A stretch of 64,000 nucleotides of DNA from Alphaproteobacteria bacterium (GTDB lineage Bacteria > Pseudomonadota > Alphaproteobacteria > Rhizobiales > Hyphomicrobiaceae), in contig JAGVSR010000049.1 in the NCBI GenBank assembly GCA_019137195.1, forward strand, positions 1 through 64,000. The letters run 5' to 3'. This document shows, one piece after another, positions 27,376 through 37,585 of the stretch. The notes under the pieces were generated by a model. The model was not told the DNA's origin. It searched no databases and saw nothing but the letters and a program-made list of their open reading frames with translations. The translations under genes were made by a program, and so were the position numbers. Numbering within the stretch: position 1 is the first letter of the stretch; each line of letters opens with the position of its first letter.

Positions 27376-28365
27376 ATGAATCTCAAGCATCTGGGCCCGC
27401 TCGTCGGCCTGCTTGCTGTCTGCTCGCTCCGCCCGGCTCTGGCAGAGCCGGCCGCACCTTCGACCATCCTCAACGCCGGCGCGACTGCTCAAGTGGAGGC
27501 GGTCGCCGGTCCGGCTCCCGTCGCAGCACCGCCTGCCGCAACTGTCTCGACCAGCAGCCCGACAGACCCGGCCACCGCCCCCCCCGACAGCGCAGCTGCC
27601 GAGACCATACGCTCGCACCTCGTGCCGCTAGCCGAGGAGGCGGGGGCCGTAACGGCAGCCACGACCGAGACTGCACCTGCCGCCGGTAGCAGCGAGCCCG
27701 GCGCCCCCGACCCGGACGGCCATGCCGCCACGGGCGGCGAGCCACCTGCCGCAGGCGACCCCAAGAACGACGCTGGCGCCGCCCACGCCGCGCCCAAGGA
27801 CGAGGCCAAGGCCCCGGCCCCACTGCCCGAGCCGACGCTCGTCGCCGACATCAACCTTTCGACCCAGCGTATGACCGTGACCGAGAACGGAGTGACCAAG
27901 TACACCTGGGCCATCTCGTCGGCACGCCAGGGCTACCGGACGCCGACCGGCACGTTCAAGCCGACCTGGATGTCGCGCATGTGGTACTCGCGCCAGTACG
28001 ACTACGCGCCGATGCCTCACGCCGTCTTCTTCTCGGGCGGAACGGCCGTACACGCGACCTACGCCACGCGCCAGCTCGGTTCGCCGGCCTCCCACGGCTG
28101 CGTCCGGCTCGCGCCCAAGAACGCGGCTACCTTTTACAAGCTCGTCGGCAACCACGGAAAGGACATGACCCGCATCGTGGTGCATGGCTCGCCCAACCAT
28201 GGGCCGGCTATCGCCGAGCGCGGGAGCCGCTCGTCGCGTTACGCCAGCGCTCAGCGCTATCGCGATTACGGCGGCTATCGTGCCTACGGCCCCCGCTACG
28301 TCACGCCCGAACGCTACTACCGTCCGCGCCGCTACGTGCAGCGGTACTATTACAGCCCGTACTGA
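27376..28365 (+). CDS. Secreted L,D-transpeptidase (YkuD) with long Pro/Ala linker and Arg/Tyr-rich tail
   Basis: The ATG at 27376, with GGAG upstream, begins a signal peptide (MNLKHLGPLVGLLAVCSL, cleavage near ALA). A disordered Ala/Pro/Thr/Glu-rich segment of about 130 residues follows, then a YkuD domain with 'SSARQGYRTPTGTFKPTWMS', 'AVHATYATRQLGSPASHGCV' and RLAP. Here the usual HGT is HAT, but the catalytic His and the SHGC Cys remain. The last 60 residues are rich in Arg and Tyr and could bind the wall or anionic polymers. The catalytic domain resembles that of the preceding small YkuD gene, suggesting an old duplication. Confidence 0.9.
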   Translation: MNLKHLGPLVGLLAVCSLRPALAEPAAPSTILNAGATAQVEAVAGPAPVAAPPAATVSTSSPTDPATAPPDSAAAETIRSHLVPLAEEAGAVTAATTETAPAAGSSEPGAPDPDGHAATGGEPPAAGDPKNDAGAAHAAPKDEAKAPAPLPEPTLVADINLSTQRMTVTENGVTKYTWAISSARQGYRTPTGTFKPTWMSRMWYSRQYDYAPMPHAVFFSGGTAVHATYATRQLGSPASHGCVRLAPKNAATFYKLVGNHGKDMTRIVVHGSPNHGPAIAERGSRSSRYASAQRYRDYGGYRAYGPRYVTPERYYRPRRYVQRYYYSPY

Positions 28366-28533
28366 GCCGGTACGCCAACGAGGTGGCCCAGAGCCTAGGG
28401 TGCAATCGCAGCGTGAGAGCTGCATGGCGCCGCCACTGTCGACAAATCCGGCGGATCGCGCCGGAACGGCTCGAGCCGCCGTCATGACACCGGCCAGACG
28501 GTGGTGTAGCTATCTCCTGATGCGAGGTAGCCC

Positions 28534-29028
28534 ATGACATTGAGCCCGTCCGGCACGTCCGACCCTGCCGACCGACCGGCCACGTTCCCGTGGCCGCCGG
28601 TGCTGCTTGCCGCGGCCGTGGCTGGCGGCATCGCACTCGGGCGCCTCGTGCCGCTGCCATGGCCCGGCACGGACGACGCGGCCGCGCGCGCGGTGGGACT
28701 CGGCATAGGCGCGGCGGGCGTCCTGCTCCTGCTCTGGGCCGCAGCCACGCTGCATCGCCACAAGACGACGATTCTTCCACATCAGCGCGCGGACGTGCTT
28801 GTGACGACCGGCCCCTACCGCTGGCGCCGCAACCCGATCTATCTTGCCGACGTGATGATCCTGCTCGGTCTCGCCGAAGCGACCAAGAACATCTGGATGG
28901 TCGGGCTCGCGGTGCTGTTCGCCGCGCTCGTTACTCAGCTCGCGGTCGTCCCCGAGGAACGGCATTTGAAGGCCCGCTTCGGAGCCGCCTGGGACGACTA
29001 CGCCGCTGCCACCAGGCGGTGGATCTGA
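28534..29028 (+). CDS. Isoprenylcysteine carboxyl methyltransferase-like membrane protein
   Basis: The 164-residue protein has three or four transmembrane helices and the C-terminal motif of the PEMT/ICMT-like methyltransferase group: 'LVTTGPYRWRRNPIYLADVM' followed by a second block 'VPEERHLKARFGAAWDDYAA' and RRWI. The RNPIY and EE...FG..W..Y elements form the S-adenosylmethionine-binding part of this family. The bacterial members have mostly unknown substrates (lipids or isoprenoid-like acceptors). It lies 11 bases upstream of the next gene on the same strand. Confidence 0.8.
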   Translation: MTLSPSGTSDPADRPATFPWPPVLLAAAVAGGIALGRLVPLPWPGTDDAAARAVGLGIGAAGVLLLLWAAATLHRHKTTILPHQRADVLVTTGPYRWRRNPIYLADVMILLGLAEATKNIWMVGLAVLFAALVTQLAVVPEERHLKARFGAAWDDYAAATRRWI

Positions 29029-29039
29029 GAGACCGCACC

Positions 29040-29861
29040 ATGGCCACCAACTTTGCGGACAAAGAACGCGAGTTCCTCTCGAGCCTCGAGGACGACACCG
29101 GCCGTGACCTTGCAGGCTGGATGGCGGCCATCGCGGAGCAGAACCTTCCCCACCGCAACGACATCATCGACTGGCTGAGACACCAGGGCTTCATGTTCTC
29201 GAAGGCGTCCTGGCTCGAGCGCATCCATCACAACGGCGGCCGCCCGATCTATCTCGATGCGGCGCCGGTCAGGTTGCAGCTCCCTAGGGACGCGAGGCCG
29301 GCTCTACAGGTCCCGGGTCCGGCGCCGGCGAGCGCTCCGGATGCCGATCCCGAGATCGTGTTCACACCGCCCCCGGTGCTCGGGGCTCCAGATCAAGTCC
29401 GCTCTGCGACTCAGCCACCAGAGAGAGCGCCGACAGCGCCGGCTGGGGCTGCGACGGCCGCGGCAGACCCTGCCGCGCCAGAGCCGGCCCCCGGCGAGGA
29501 CGATCCAGCGGCACTCGACGAGCTCGTCGCCCGTGCCAAGGCCTACAGGCCACTCGCCCAATACCTCCTCGCGGAGATCACGCGGGCGGTGCCGGCAGCC
29601 GTCGCACAGCCCAAAGGCAGCCACGTCGTGATCACCGCCCGGCACGCCTTCGCCGCACTCGCCGTCGGCCCCAAGGAGCTCCGGCTCGCCCTCGACCTCG
29701 GCCCACGCCCGTTCGACGAAACTGTTAAACCAGCTCGATTTGCAGGCCCACCACCTCCCAATTCGGGGCTGCTCACCCATATGGTGGTGCTGACGGACGC
29801 CCGTCAGGTCGGCCCGGCCCTTCTTTCGCTGGTAAAGGAGGCCGCCGCCCGCAACCCATGA
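29040..29861 (+). CDS. DUF4287/DUF5655-like two-domain protein
   Basis: The ATG at 29040 gives 273 residues. The N-terminal 75 residues resemble the DUF4287 pattern ('TGRDLAGWMAAIAEQNLPHR' and 'NDIIDWLRHQGFMFSKASW'). A Pro/Ala-rich linker of about 90 residues follows. The C-terminal part ('ALDELVARAKAYRPLAQYLL', then 'VVITARHAFAALAVGPKELR' and LALDLG) resembles DUF5655, a predicted transport-associated or nucleic-acid-related fold of unknown activity. It is cytosolic, with no signal peptide. The function is not known, and the family names are from memory of sequence patterns. Confidence 0.6.
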   Translation: MATNFADKEREFLSSLEDDTGRDLAGWMAAIAEQNLPHRNDIIDWLRHQGFMFSKASWLERIHHNGGRPIYLDAAPVRLQLPRDARPALQVPGPAPASAPDADPEIVFTPPPVLGAPDQVRSATQPPERAPTAPAGAATAAADPAAPEPAPGEDDPAALDELVARAKAYRPLAQYLLAEITRAVPAAVAQPKGSHVVITARHAFAALAVGPKELRLALDLGPRPFDETVKPARFAGPPPPNSGLLTHMVVLTDARQVGPALLSLVKEAAARNP

Positions 29862-29936
29862 CGCCGCGCCGCCTTTGGCAGCACCATCAGTTCGCCTGAT
29901 TTCTGGGGCGGAAATGGCGGTTCATTGGAGTGTGCC

Positions 29937-31286
29937 ATGCGAACCCACATCGCTCGAGTCACAGGCGTCGTGCTGTCGCTCGCCGTCCTTACAGCGAGCG
30001 CGTTTGCCGCCGCGGGCGACAAGACCACCCGGGACCGCATCGCCGACATCCTGGCTGAAGCCGACACGCCTGCCGCCGAGACCCCGCCGTCCGCCAAGGC
30101 CGTTGCCAAACCGGCAGACGGCAAGACGACAGACCCGACGGCCACAAGGGATGCCGAGCAGGCTGTCGATCCGCGTGACGGTGATCCCACGGTCGAGCAG
30201 GCGCGCCGGCTCATGCGTGCCGTCGAGGGGATCCTCACCGACGCCGCCGAGCAGCGCTCGCAAGAGAAATCGCTCCCCGCCCGCGACGAGTTCATCGTCA
30301 AGCCGCTCTGGACCGAGACGCGCGAGGATCGCCAGGACCACGTACGCGATCTTCTGGACAGCGCGCTCGAGATCGTAACCGACGTGCCCGTGGTCGAGGT
30401 GCAAACCCGCATCGAAGGATTGCGGAAAACCATCCGCGAGCTCGACGATCAGGCCGCGAGTCTCAAGGAGAAGCAGCTCACCGCTCCCAAGGACGGGCTG
30501 CTGCCCGGCATGTGGACCGACACGGTTGCAACTCTCGGCGACAAGATAGCCGACATCGAGAAGCGTATCGAGCTCAACAAGGCCGAGATTGGCAAAGCGA
30601 AGGCGGAGGTCGTGGAGGCCTTGCGCAAGTCGGGCGTCGAGATGAGCCCCGAGCAGGTCGATCTCCTCATGGACAGCGTTCTCTCGGGCGACCTCGTCCG
30701 CCTCGTCGCGACCTTCAACGCCGCCAAGCTGATCGACGCCCAGCTCGGAAAAATGATGAATGCGTCCGGCGAGAACATAAGTGCGGCACGCAAGTACTTC
30801 GCTATGCACGCCGCGCTATTCGCGCTCCTGGTCCACGCGCAGGATGGCACCGTGCGCAAGATCGACAATCAGTACATGCCCCGCCTCGACGCCATCCTGA
30901 AAGACGTCGCCGTAGCCCGCGCGCGCACACTCGATCTGCTCCGCGGCGAGAACCGCCCCGATCAGAAACGGGCGCTCGAAGCCAATCGCGACAGCCAGAA
31001 GCTCGCCGAGGAGGCGGCCAAGGGATACCGGCGCTACCTCTCGCAGCAGCGCGAGCAGATCGCCTCGGCGCGCACACGCGCAACCCACGATCTCAAGATT
31101 GCCGACAACACGTTCGAGACGGTCGAGGCCAGCTTCCAGCTCAGAAACCTGATGCGCGACAGCGCAAGCTCGTTCGAGGCCCTGCAGAAGCTCGAGGCGC
31201 CGACCTTCGACCAGATATTCAAGAACGAGGAATTGCGCCAGGAGTTCGAGAACTTGACCCGCCGGCTCGATGCCCCGTCGAGCTGA
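29937..31286 (+). CDS. Secreted coiled-coil protein of unknown function
   Basis: GGAG lies 6 bases before the ATG at 29937. The 449-residue protein starts with a signal peptide (MRTHIARVTGVVLSLAVLTA, cleavage near AFAAA). An acidic, Pro/Thr-rich stretch follows, then an almost wholly helical body from about residue 95 to 440. That body has heptad-like segments ('RIEGLRKTIRELDDQAASLK', 'LGDKIADIEKRIELNKAEIG') that should form coiled coils. There is no membrane helix after the signal and no catalytic motif. I do not recognise the family. A structural role in the periplasm is possible but unproven. Confidence 0.7.
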   Translation: MRTHIARVTGVVLSLAVLTASAFAAAGDKTTRDRIADILAEADTPAAETPPSAKAVAKPADGKTTDPTATRDAEQAVDPRDGDPTVEQARRLMRAVEGILTDAAEQRSQEKSLPARDEFIVKPLWTETREDRQDHVRDLLDSALEIVTDVPVVEVQTRIEGLRKTIRELDDQAASLKEKQLTAPKDGLLPGMWTDTVATLGDKIADIEKRIELNKAEIGKAKAEVVEALRKSGVEMSPEQVDLLMDSVLSGDLVRLVATFNAAKLIDAQLGKMMNASGENISAARKYFAMHAALFALLVHAQDGTVRKIDNQYMPRLDAILKDVAVARARTLDLLRGENRPDQKRALEANRDSQKLAEEAAKGYRRYLSQQREQIASARTRATHDLKIADNTFETVEASFQLRNLMRDSASSFEALQKLEAPTFDQIFKNEELRQEFENLTRRLDAPSS

Positions 31287-31542
31287 CACTGGGCCAAGGG
31301 AAGCGACAAGGCCCCGCCACCACCCCGGCCGGATGTGCCGGGGGCCAGGAAAGTGCGAGCCGGATACCGCACGCTTGCGTCAAAAAATGTCCCGCACACT
31401 GGTCCCCTTGAAATAGATGGGTCCCCGCCTCGTGTCCCGGGTCTCCAGGCTCGCAGGGCTGATTGAAACAGGTCTGTGCGAACCGCGCATGATGCAAACG
31501 CATTACCGATTGCGAGAAGATTTCTCCGGAACCTGATCGAGG

Positions 31543-32157
31543 TCAAACTTCTGGCGGTCCAAGCCTCAGACGGGGCATCAGGCAGCTCACTGCTGCCACG
31601 ACCGCTGCCTGCCGCCTGACGCCGATCTTGATCATGGCAGCCGCCAGCTGATTGCGGGCCGTCGTAGTGGTGATCTCGCGCTTGTTGGCCGCCTCGGACA
31701 CGTTGCTGCCGCTGGCGATGGCCAGCACGGCAGCTGCCTCGGCCTTGCTCAGTCCGTAGTGCTGGCGCAACAGCTCCTTGGAGATACCCTCGAGCGAGCC
31801 CCGCTTGCAGAGCACGAGCAGAAAGGCTGTGTTTTTGGGGTCGGAGGCATCCTTGGCAGACAATAGACACTGCAGCACCGCGGTCGTGCGGTGACGGTCC
31901 GTCTTGACCTTGAAGATCTGCGGGATTGGCTGGGGCGACGGCACGCGCAGGGCCTTCAGTGCGACCGCGAAGCTCTTCTGGGTTTCACCGTCCCGGAAGC
32001 CGAGGCGCCCCTGCTTGTCCTCCATGACCTGCCCACCGGCGGTGACGGCGCTCGCAAGCTCGGGGCTCGACGCAATCAAATGCCCATCGCCGGACAAGAT
32101 CGCGATCGACCCTTCCATGCAGCCAAGCAATGATTTCAGTATTCCTAGATTTTCCAC
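31543..32157 (-). CDS. LuxR-type helix-turn-helix regulator
   Basis: The 204-residue protein has a C-terminal LuxR/GerE-like DNA-binding domain (about residues 130-195). 'LSKAEAAAVLAIASGSNVSE' and 'ITTTTARNQLAAAMIKIGVR' correspond to the scaffold and recognition helices. The N-terminal 120 residues may be a PAS-like sensor ('GSIAILSGDGHLIASSPELA'), as in other short LuxR proteins. It has no receiver-domain aspartate motif, so it is probably not a classical response regulator. It faces away from ettA, with a 567-bp shared upstream region. The target genes are unknown. Confidence 0.75.
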   Translation of the reverse strand: MENLGILKSLLGCMEGSIAILSGDGHLIASSPELASAVTAGGQVMEDKQGRLGFRDGETQKSFAVALKALRVPSPQPIPQIFKVKTDRHRTTAVLQCLLSAKDASDPKNTAFLLVLCKRGSLEGISKELLRQHYGLSKAEAAAVLAIASGSNVSEAANKREITTTTARNQLAAAMIKIGVRRQAAVVAAVSCLMPRLRLGPPEV

Positions 32158-32724
32158 TGTAAACCGTCAGATATCGTCGCACACACTGCTGTCGCGCCGC
32201 GGGCCCGCGCCCTCAAACGTCGTCCGGCAACAGCCTGTTGCGAATGCCCCTGGCGGACCCTGTGCGCCCGCAATCTCGAGGCCGCGATCCGCTCACGATA
32301 GGGCCCGGCGGATTCGCCAAGCCTCTCCCGCCACCCACAAAAGCCGATCTGCAAACGCTGCACATGATACAAACTCACCAATCGCGATGCTTTTCGCGAA
32401 ACGTGCTTCCAGAACCCCCAAGCCGGAGACCGAGCGTGTCTGCCAGTTGAGCCGATCTTGGCCCCACGCGGGTTGAGCCGGATCATTCGGACCCACGCGG
32501 ACCGAGAGAGTACGGCGACGTAGATCAAACGTCGGACGGTCGAGCCGGACCTCACGACAGCGCGCCGGCGGACCCTCTGCGGCTCGTGCGGCGGCATGGT
32601 GCCCGTCGCCGGCGGCTCTTGGGATCAGAGCTCCGCACCCCGGGTCGCGTTGTCTCGCGCCGCGTTCTGCGCTAGACACCCGCTCAATCCCGAATCCCCT
32701 ACCTGCCGATCGGAGGCGACCCTC
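32158..32724. other. Divergent upstream region of luxR-type gene and ettA
   Basis: The 567 bases contain no convincing gene. GGAGG at 32712-32716 is the ettA ribosome-binding site. A sequence near 32361-32390 (CATGATACAAACTCACCAAT...) resembles one near 31494-31525, on the other side of the LuxR gene; it is weak and may be chance. Confidence 0.4.
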
Positions 32725-34389
32725 ATGGCCGCGGCCTACCAGTACGTCTTTCACATGCACAAGCTCTCCAAGACCTATCCGGGGGGCAAGCAGGTTCTGA
32801 AGGACATCAATCTGTCGTTCCTGCCCGGCGCCAAAATCGGCGTCGTGGGCCTCAACGGCGCCGGAAAATCCACGCTTCTCAAGATCATGGCAGGGGTCGT
32901 GGACGACTTCGTGGGCGAGGCCAAGCCAGCCGACGGCATCAAGGTCGGCTACCTGCCGCAGGAGCCGGAGCTCGATCCCACAAAGGACGTACTCGGCAAC
33001 GCCATGGAGGGCGTGGCCGAGAAGAAGGCCATTCTCGACCGCTACAACGAGATCGCCGCCAACTATTCCGACGAGACTGCCGACGAGATGACGGCGCTCC
33101 AGGACCAGATCGACGCCGGCAACCTGTGGGACCTCGACAGCCAGGTCGAGCAGGCCCTCGACGCGCTCCGCTGTCCGCCTTCCGACGCCGACGTTGCCAA
33201 GCTCTCGGGCGGCGAGAAGCGGCGCGTCGCGCTGACCCGGCTGCTCCTTTCCAAGCCCGACATCCTGCTCCTCGACGAGCCGACCAACCATCTCGACGCC
33301 GAGAGCGTCGCCTGGCTCGAGCGCTACCTCAAGGAGTACGCGGGCTGCGTGATCCTCGTCACCCACGACCGCTACTTCCTCGACAACCTGACCGACTGGA
33401 CCCTCGAGCTCGACCGCGGCCAGGGCGTGCCGTGGAAGGGCAACTACTCGAGCTGGCTCGAGCAGAAGGCGAAGCGCGAGGCGTCCGAGAAAGCCGCCGA
33501 GGAGAGCCGCCAGAAGGCCATGGCGCGCGAGCTCGAGTGGATCCGCTCCTCGCCCAAGGCCCGCCAGGCCAAAGGCAAGGACCGCCTGCGCCGCTACAAG
33601 GAGCTTCAGGAGCAGGCCGGGCGTGAGGAGGTCGGCAAGGCCTCGTTCCAGATTGCCCCGGGCCCGCGCCTCGGCGACAACGTGCTCGAGGTCGAGGGTC
33701 TGTCGAAAGCGTTCGGCGACCGCCTCCTCATCGACAGCCTGTCGTTCAAGCTGCCGCCCGGCGGCATCGTCGGCGTTATCGGCCCCAACGGCGCCGGCAA
33801 GACGACCCTCTTCCGCATGATCACCGGCCAGGAGAAGCCCGATGCCGGCTCGCTGAAGCTCGGCGAGACGGTGAAGCTCGCCTACGTCGACCAGAGCCGC
33901 GATCACCTCGACGACAAGAAGACCGTCTGGGAGGAGATCTCGGGCGGCCTCGACATCATGAAGTTCGGCGACAAGCGCGAGATGCCGAGCCGCGCCTACT
34001 GCGGCTGGTTCAACTTCAAGGGCCCCGACCAGCAGAAGAAGGTCGGGCTCTTGTCGGGCGGCGAGCGGAACCGTGTTCACCTCGCCAAGATGCTGAAGGA
34101 GGGCGGCAACCTCTTGCTTCTCGACGAGCCGACAAACGACCTCGACACCGAGACCTTGGGCGCGCTCGAATCCGCGCTCGAGGACTTCCCCGGCTGCGCG
34201 GTCGTCATCTCGCACGATCGCTTCTTCCTCGACCGTCTCGCCACTCACATCCTCGCCTTCGAGGGCGACAGCCACGTCGAATGGTTCGAGGGCAACTTCG
34301 AGGCCTACGAGGAGGACAAGAAGCGCCGCCTCGGCGACGCCGCGGTGGAACCTCACCGGGTGAAGTTCAAGAAGTTCGAAAGGATGTAA
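32725..34389 (+). CDS. ettA: Energy-dependent translational throttle protein EttA (ABC-F)
   Basis: This cytosolic ABC-F ATPase acts on the ribosome E site and gates the first elongation steps according to energy charge. The ATG at 32725 (GGAGG upstream) gives 554 residues, matching E. coli EttA almost exactly. Two ABC domains are visible: Walker A '[10 protein letters not shown]' and '[10 protein letters not shown]', signatures '[16 protein letters not shown]' and '[15 protein letters not shown]', and '[14 protein letters not shown]' and '[14 protein letters not shown]'. The P-site tRNA interaction motif linker between them is Arg/Lys/Glu-rich. No membrane segments. Identification is secure. 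Confidence 0.95.
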   Translation: MAAAYQYVFHMHKLSKTYPGGKQVLKDINLSFLPGAKIGVVGLNGAGKSTLLKIMAGVVDDFVGEAKPADGIKVGYLPQEPELDPTKDVLGNAMEGVAEKKAILDRYNEIAANYSDETADEMTALQDQIDAGNLWDLDSQVEQALDALRCPPSDADVAKLSGGEKRRVALTRLLLSKPDILLLDEPTNHLDAESVAWLERYLKEYAGCVILVTHDRYFLDNLTDWTLELDRGQGVPWKGNYSSWLEQKAKREASEKAAEESRQKAMARELEWIRSSPKARQAKGKDRLRRYKELQEQAGREEVGKASFQIAPGPRLGDNVLEVEGLSKAFGDRLLIDSLSFKLPPGGIVGVIGPNGAGKTTLFRMITGQEKPDAGSLKLGETVKLAYVDQSRDHLDDKKTVWEEISGGLDIMKFGDKREMPSRAYCGWFNFKGPDQQKKVGLLSGGERNRVHLAKMLKEGGNLLLLDEPTNDLDTETLGALESALEDFPGCAVVISHDRFFLDRLATHILAFEGDSHVEWFEGNFEAYEEDKKRRLGDAAVEPHRVKFKKFERM

Positions 34390-34628
34390 GGCCGGCCGGA
34401 CTCCCGCGACGGCGGCCGACTCCCCGAAGGGGTGTCGCCGGCGCAAGGCGAAATGCGCCGCATCGCGTGGCGTTGAAAAGGTCGGGCAGGAAGTGAGGGG
34501 CCCCGACCCCGGTCGCGGCGCCAACCGCCCGAGCGCCCGTACGCAATCCGCCGGCTACCGGGCCAAGGGCTTAAGATATTTTTTCCGCACCAAGAATATG
34601 CTCGCAGACCTCCACAGGAGCAACGCCA

Positions 34629-35645
34629 ATGAGGCTTGCGGGACATAGGCTCGATGGTCCGGACTACGCATTGCGGGCAGGCCTTGCGTGTATCGCCTTC
34701 ATCGCAGCCAAGCTCGTCCTACCGCGGCTCCTTCTCGAGCTCACGCCCGTTCGAATTTGCGTCGGTAACGCAGTCTGGATCTGCAACACCCTCGTCCCGT
34801 GGCTCGCCGTCGGGCTTCGCTGGGCCATTACGCTCGGCTTCCTGTGGGTCATCCTGAAGCTCAACTCGGCCCGCTGGGAGGATGCCCGGTTTCCGATCTG
34901 GCTCGCCGTCTACCCGCTCCTGTTCCTCCTGGCTGATCTCACCTGGGGCATCACGCTCCGACCATTGAGCAGCCTGCTTTCTCTGACCTCGGCCATCCCA
35001 CCGCCGCCGCTCGCGCTCCTCGCCGCACTGGCCTTCACGGCCGTTCTTGCCATGCTGCCGTCCCATGACGATCGACACGGACCAGAGGCGACCGGCTGGC
35101 GGAACGACACGACCCAGCTCCTCGTCCTGGGTCTCGCCCTGGCGTTTGCCGTAGGCGAGTTGATGCTCCTGCGCACGCCGCAGCTCCTGCTCGGACCGGG
35201 ACGCGCGCTCGGCCTGCTGCACCTCGTGGTCGTTGTTCCGCTCCTGCTCGCCGTGTCGCTGCTACCGCTGGTCCTGATTCCGGCCACGGCCAGGCTCGTC
35301 AGGAGACATGGGCTCACACCCGCCGTCGTAGTGGCCTCATGTATCGCTCTTCTCGCGGTCCTGGCGGCCGTCGCGACTGCCACCTCGTCACTGCTCGGCC
35401 ATCTGGCCCGCCTTTCGATGATACCCGACACCATCGTACTGATGCAGGTGCGCGGCATCGCCGCCACGATCGAATGCGGGCTCCTGCTCGTCCTGATGCT
35501 AGTGCTGGCGGCGGTCAATGCGTCCGCAGAGCCGGTCGCAGCGCCTGCCCTGCACGCATCGCGGACACGCACCGCGCCCCTGCGCCGTCCGGCCAATCGC
35601 CGCGGCCGGGTCAGTCCGCCACTGCCCTCCTTCGGGAGACTGTGA
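34629..35645 (+). CDS. Multi-pass membrane protein of unknown function
   Basis: The ATG at 34629 follows AGGAG by 9 bases. The 338-residue product has about eight hydrophobic helices, for example 'AGLACIAFIAAKLVLPRLLL', 'WAITLGFLWVILKL' and 'LLVLMLVLAAVNA'. An amphipathic loop ('PSHDDRHGPEATGW') separates the helices and an Arg/Pro-rich cytoplasmic tail ends the protein. No transporter or enzyme motif is recognised. The preceding 239-bp gap has an AT-rich patch (34571-34605) that may be its promoter. It appears monocistronic. Confidence 0.65.
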   Translation: MRLAGHRLDGPDYALRAGLACIAFIAAKLVLPRLLLELTPVRICVGNAVWICNTLVPWLAVGLRWAITLGFLWVILKLNSARWEDARFPIWLAVYPLLFLLADLTWGITLRPLSSLLSLTSAIPPPPLALLAALAFTAVLAMLPSHDDRHGPEATGWRNDTTQLLVLGLALAFAVGELMLLRTPQLLLGPGRALGLLHLVVVVPLLLAVSLLPLVLIPATARLVRRHGLTPAVVVASCIALLAVLAAVATATSSLLGHLARLSMIPDTIVLMQVRGIAATIECGLLLVLMLVLAAVNASAEPVAAPALHASRTRTAPLRRPANRRGRVSPPLPSFGRL

Positions 35646-35872
35646 CAGCGCGAGAGGCCCGGAGGACGGCACGACGGGCGAGCTGATTGGCGAAACGCGG
35701 CACTCCTCCTGCTAATCGATGCGCGGCGTTCCAAGCCCCGCCCGACACATGACGAACGCATCAACATAAATTCTGCGCTGGCGGGCCGCCTCGTGTGCCG
35801 AAACGGCCTCGCTGTCGAGGCCGGGATGCCCCCCGGCCTGCCCGTGGGTGAGGCCACAGCAGGGGATGGGGC

Positions 35873-36229
35873 TCAGGCCTTCCTCACAAACTCGCTTTTG
35901 AGCTGCATCGGACCGATGCCGTCGATCTTGCAGTCGATGTCGTGGCCGCCTGTACCGTCGATGAGGCGGATGCCGCGCACCTTGGTGCCGATCTTCACTA
36001 CCGACGACGAGCCCTTGATCTTGAGATCCTTGATGACGGTAACGGTGTCACCGTCGGCGAGCACGTTGCCGACCGAGTCCTTGACGACGCGCGGTGCGTC
36101 GTCCTCATCGGAGGGGACAGCGGTCGCGTCCGCACTCCACTCGTGTGCGCACTCGGGACAGATCAGCAATGCGCCGTCCTCGTAAGTGTGCTCGGACCCG
36201 CACTTGGGGCAGCTGGGGAGGGTCGGCAT
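35873..36229 (-). CDS. yjdM: Zinc-ribbon protein, YjdM/PhnA-like
   Basis: Starting at the ATG at 36229, the 118-residue product begins with a zinc ribbon: [21 protein letters not shown] (two CxxC knuckles). The YjdM/PhnA core follows: '[20 protein letters not shown]', '[20 protein letters not shown]' and '[20 protein letters not shown]'. The family was once linked to alkylphosphonate use through the name PhnA, but its true role is uncertain. It is small and cytosolic. It lies downstream of nuoD on the same strand, separated by 153 bases of repeat sequence, so it is probably a separate unit. Confidence 0.9.
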   Translation of the reverse strand: MPTLPSCPKCGSEHTYEDGALLICPECAHEWSADATAVPSDEDDAPRVVKDSVGNVLADGDTVTVIKDLKIKGSSSVVKIGTKVRGIRLIDGTGGHDIDCKIDGIGPMQLKSEFVRKA

Positions 36230-36255
36230 GCGGGCTTCCTTGTTTCGCGAGGACC

Positions 36256-36299
36256 GTCCACTCTCCCCGTCCTTGCGGGGAGCGGGCCCGGGTGAGGGG
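36256..36299. repeat. GC-rich palindromic dispersed repeat (degenerate member)
   Basis: CTCCCCG-TCCTTG-CGGGGAG forms a perfect stem, and the flank reads CGGGTGAGGGGC. Similar half-palindromes of the CCCTCACCC/GGGTGAGGG type occur elsewhere in the window (about 19541, 20549, 44714, 46536 and 61969). Confidence 0.55.
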
Positions 36300-36341
36300 C
36301 AGCTATTTGCTCCGAGCGTCGGGCTGCCCCTTCGCCCTGAC

Positions 36342-36376
36342 CCTTTCCCCATGCAAGTGCAGGGCATGGGGAGAGG
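36342..36376 (-). terminator. Long hairpin after nuoD, probable transcript end
   Basis: CCTTTCCCCATGC pairs over 13 positions (one G-U) with GCATGGGGAGAGG around a 9-base loop, beginning 7 bases beyond the nuoD stop on the minus strand. No U-tract follows, so it may act as an mRNA-stabilising end or be another dispersed-repeat member. Confidence 0.45.
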
Positions 36377-36382
36377 AGTACC

Positions 36383-37573
36383 TCACCGGTCGATCTCGCC
36401 GAACACGATGTCGAGGGAGCCGATGATGGCCGAGACATCAGCCAGCATGTGGCCGCGGTTCATGAAGTCCATCGCGGCAAGGTGGGGAAAGCCGGGCGCG
36501 CGGATCTTGCAGCGGTAGGGCCTGTTGCTCCCGTCCGACACGAGATAGACGCCGAACTCGCCCTTGGGCGCCTCGACGGCGGCGTAGACCTCTCCCTCGG
36601 GCACATGGATGCCCTCGGTGTAGAGCTTGAAGTGGTGAATCAGCGCCTCCATCGAGCGCTTCATCTCGCCCCGCTTCGGCGGCACCACTTTCGTGCTTTC
36701 GGCCGAGACAGGCCCCTTGCCGCTCTCCGACTGCAACGCTTCGCAGCACTGCTTCATGATCTTCACGCTCTCGCGCATCTCTGCCATGCGGATCAGGTAG
36801 CGGTCGTAGCAGTCGCCGTTCTTGCCGATCGGAATGTCGAAATCCATCTCAGCGTAGCACTCGTAGGGCTGCGCCTTGCGAAGATCCCAGGCCGCGCCCG
36901 AGCCGCGCACCATGACGCCCGAGAAGCCGAGCGCAAACGCATCGTCGAGCGAGACGACTCCGATGTCGACGTTGCGCTGCTTGAAGATGCGGTTCTCGGT
37001 CAAGAGCCCCTCGATGTCGTCGAGCACCTTGAGGAACGGATCGCACCACTTGTAGATGTCGTCGATGAGCTCCGGCGGCAGATCCTGATGCACGCCGCCG
37101 ATGCGGAAGTACTTGGCGTGCATCCGCGCGCCCGACGCCCGCTCGTAGAAGACCATCAGCTTCTCGCGCTCCTCGAAGCCCCACAAGGGTGGCGTCAGCG
37201 CGCCGACGTCCATGGCCTGGGTCGTCACGTTGAGGAGATGCGACAGGTGGCGCCCGATCTCGGAGAAGAGGACGCGGACGAGCTGGCCGCGGCGCGGCAC
37301 CTCGAGCCCGAGCAGCCGCTCGGCGGCGAGGCAGAAGGCGTGCTCCTGGTTCATCGGCGCGACGTAGTCGAGCCGGTCGAAGTAGCCGATGGCCTGCAGA
37401 TAGCTCTTGTGCTCGATGAGCTTCTCGGTTCCCCGATGCAGGAGGCCGACGTGGGGATCGACCCGCTCCACGACCTCGCCGTCGAGCTCGAGCACGAGGC
37501 GGAGCACACCATGCGCCGCCGGATGCTGGGGTCCGAAGTTGATGTTGAACTGGCGAATGTCGGTCTCGGCCAT
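36383..37573 (-). CDS. nuoD: NADH-quinone oxidoreductase subunit D
   Basis: NuoD is the 49-kDa-type subunit of the peripheral arm of complex I and lines the quinone pocket near cluster N2. The 396-residue length is normal. Typical blocks are present: '[20 protein letters not shown]' at the N-terminus, '[20 protein letters not shown]', '[20 protein letters not shown]', and the C-terminal 'DPVSAII'-like end '[20 protein letters not shown]'. It is the last nuo gene of the cluster: nuoE does not follow. It is separated from nuoC by three unrelated ORFs on the same strand. Confidence 0.96.
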   Translation of the reverse strand: MAETDIRQFNINFGPQHPAAHGVLRLVLELDGEVVERVDPHVGLLHRGTEKLIEHKSYLQAIGYFDRLDYVAPMNQEHAFCLAAERLLGLEVPRRGQLVRVLFSEIGRHLSHLLNVTTQAMDVGALTPPLWGFEEREKLMVFYERASGARMHAKYFRIGGVHQDLPPELIDDIYKWCDPFLKVLDDIEGLLTENRIFKQRNVDIGVVSLDDAFALGFSGVMVRGSGAAWDLRKAQPYECYAEMDFDIPIGKNGDCYDRYLIRMAEMRESVKIMKQCCEALQSESGKGPVSAESTKVVPPKRGEMKRSMEALIHHFKLYTEGIHVPEGEVYAAVEAPKGEFGVYLVSDGSNRPYRCKIRAPGFPHLAAMDFMNRGHMLADVSAIIGSLDIVFGEIDR

Positions 37574-37585
37574 GGGTGCTGTCTT

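Noticed and set aside
31533..31546. FNR/FixK-like box CTGAT-CGAG-GTCAA
   Set aside because: It lies at the 3' end of the LuxR-type gene and matches at only 8 of 10 positions. It illustrates how often weak matches arise by chance.
31494..32390. Similar CATGAT-CAAAC-CA sequences on both sides of the LuxR-type gene
   Set aside because: The match is about 20 of 28 bases with a gap, too weak to call a repeat or a regulator site.
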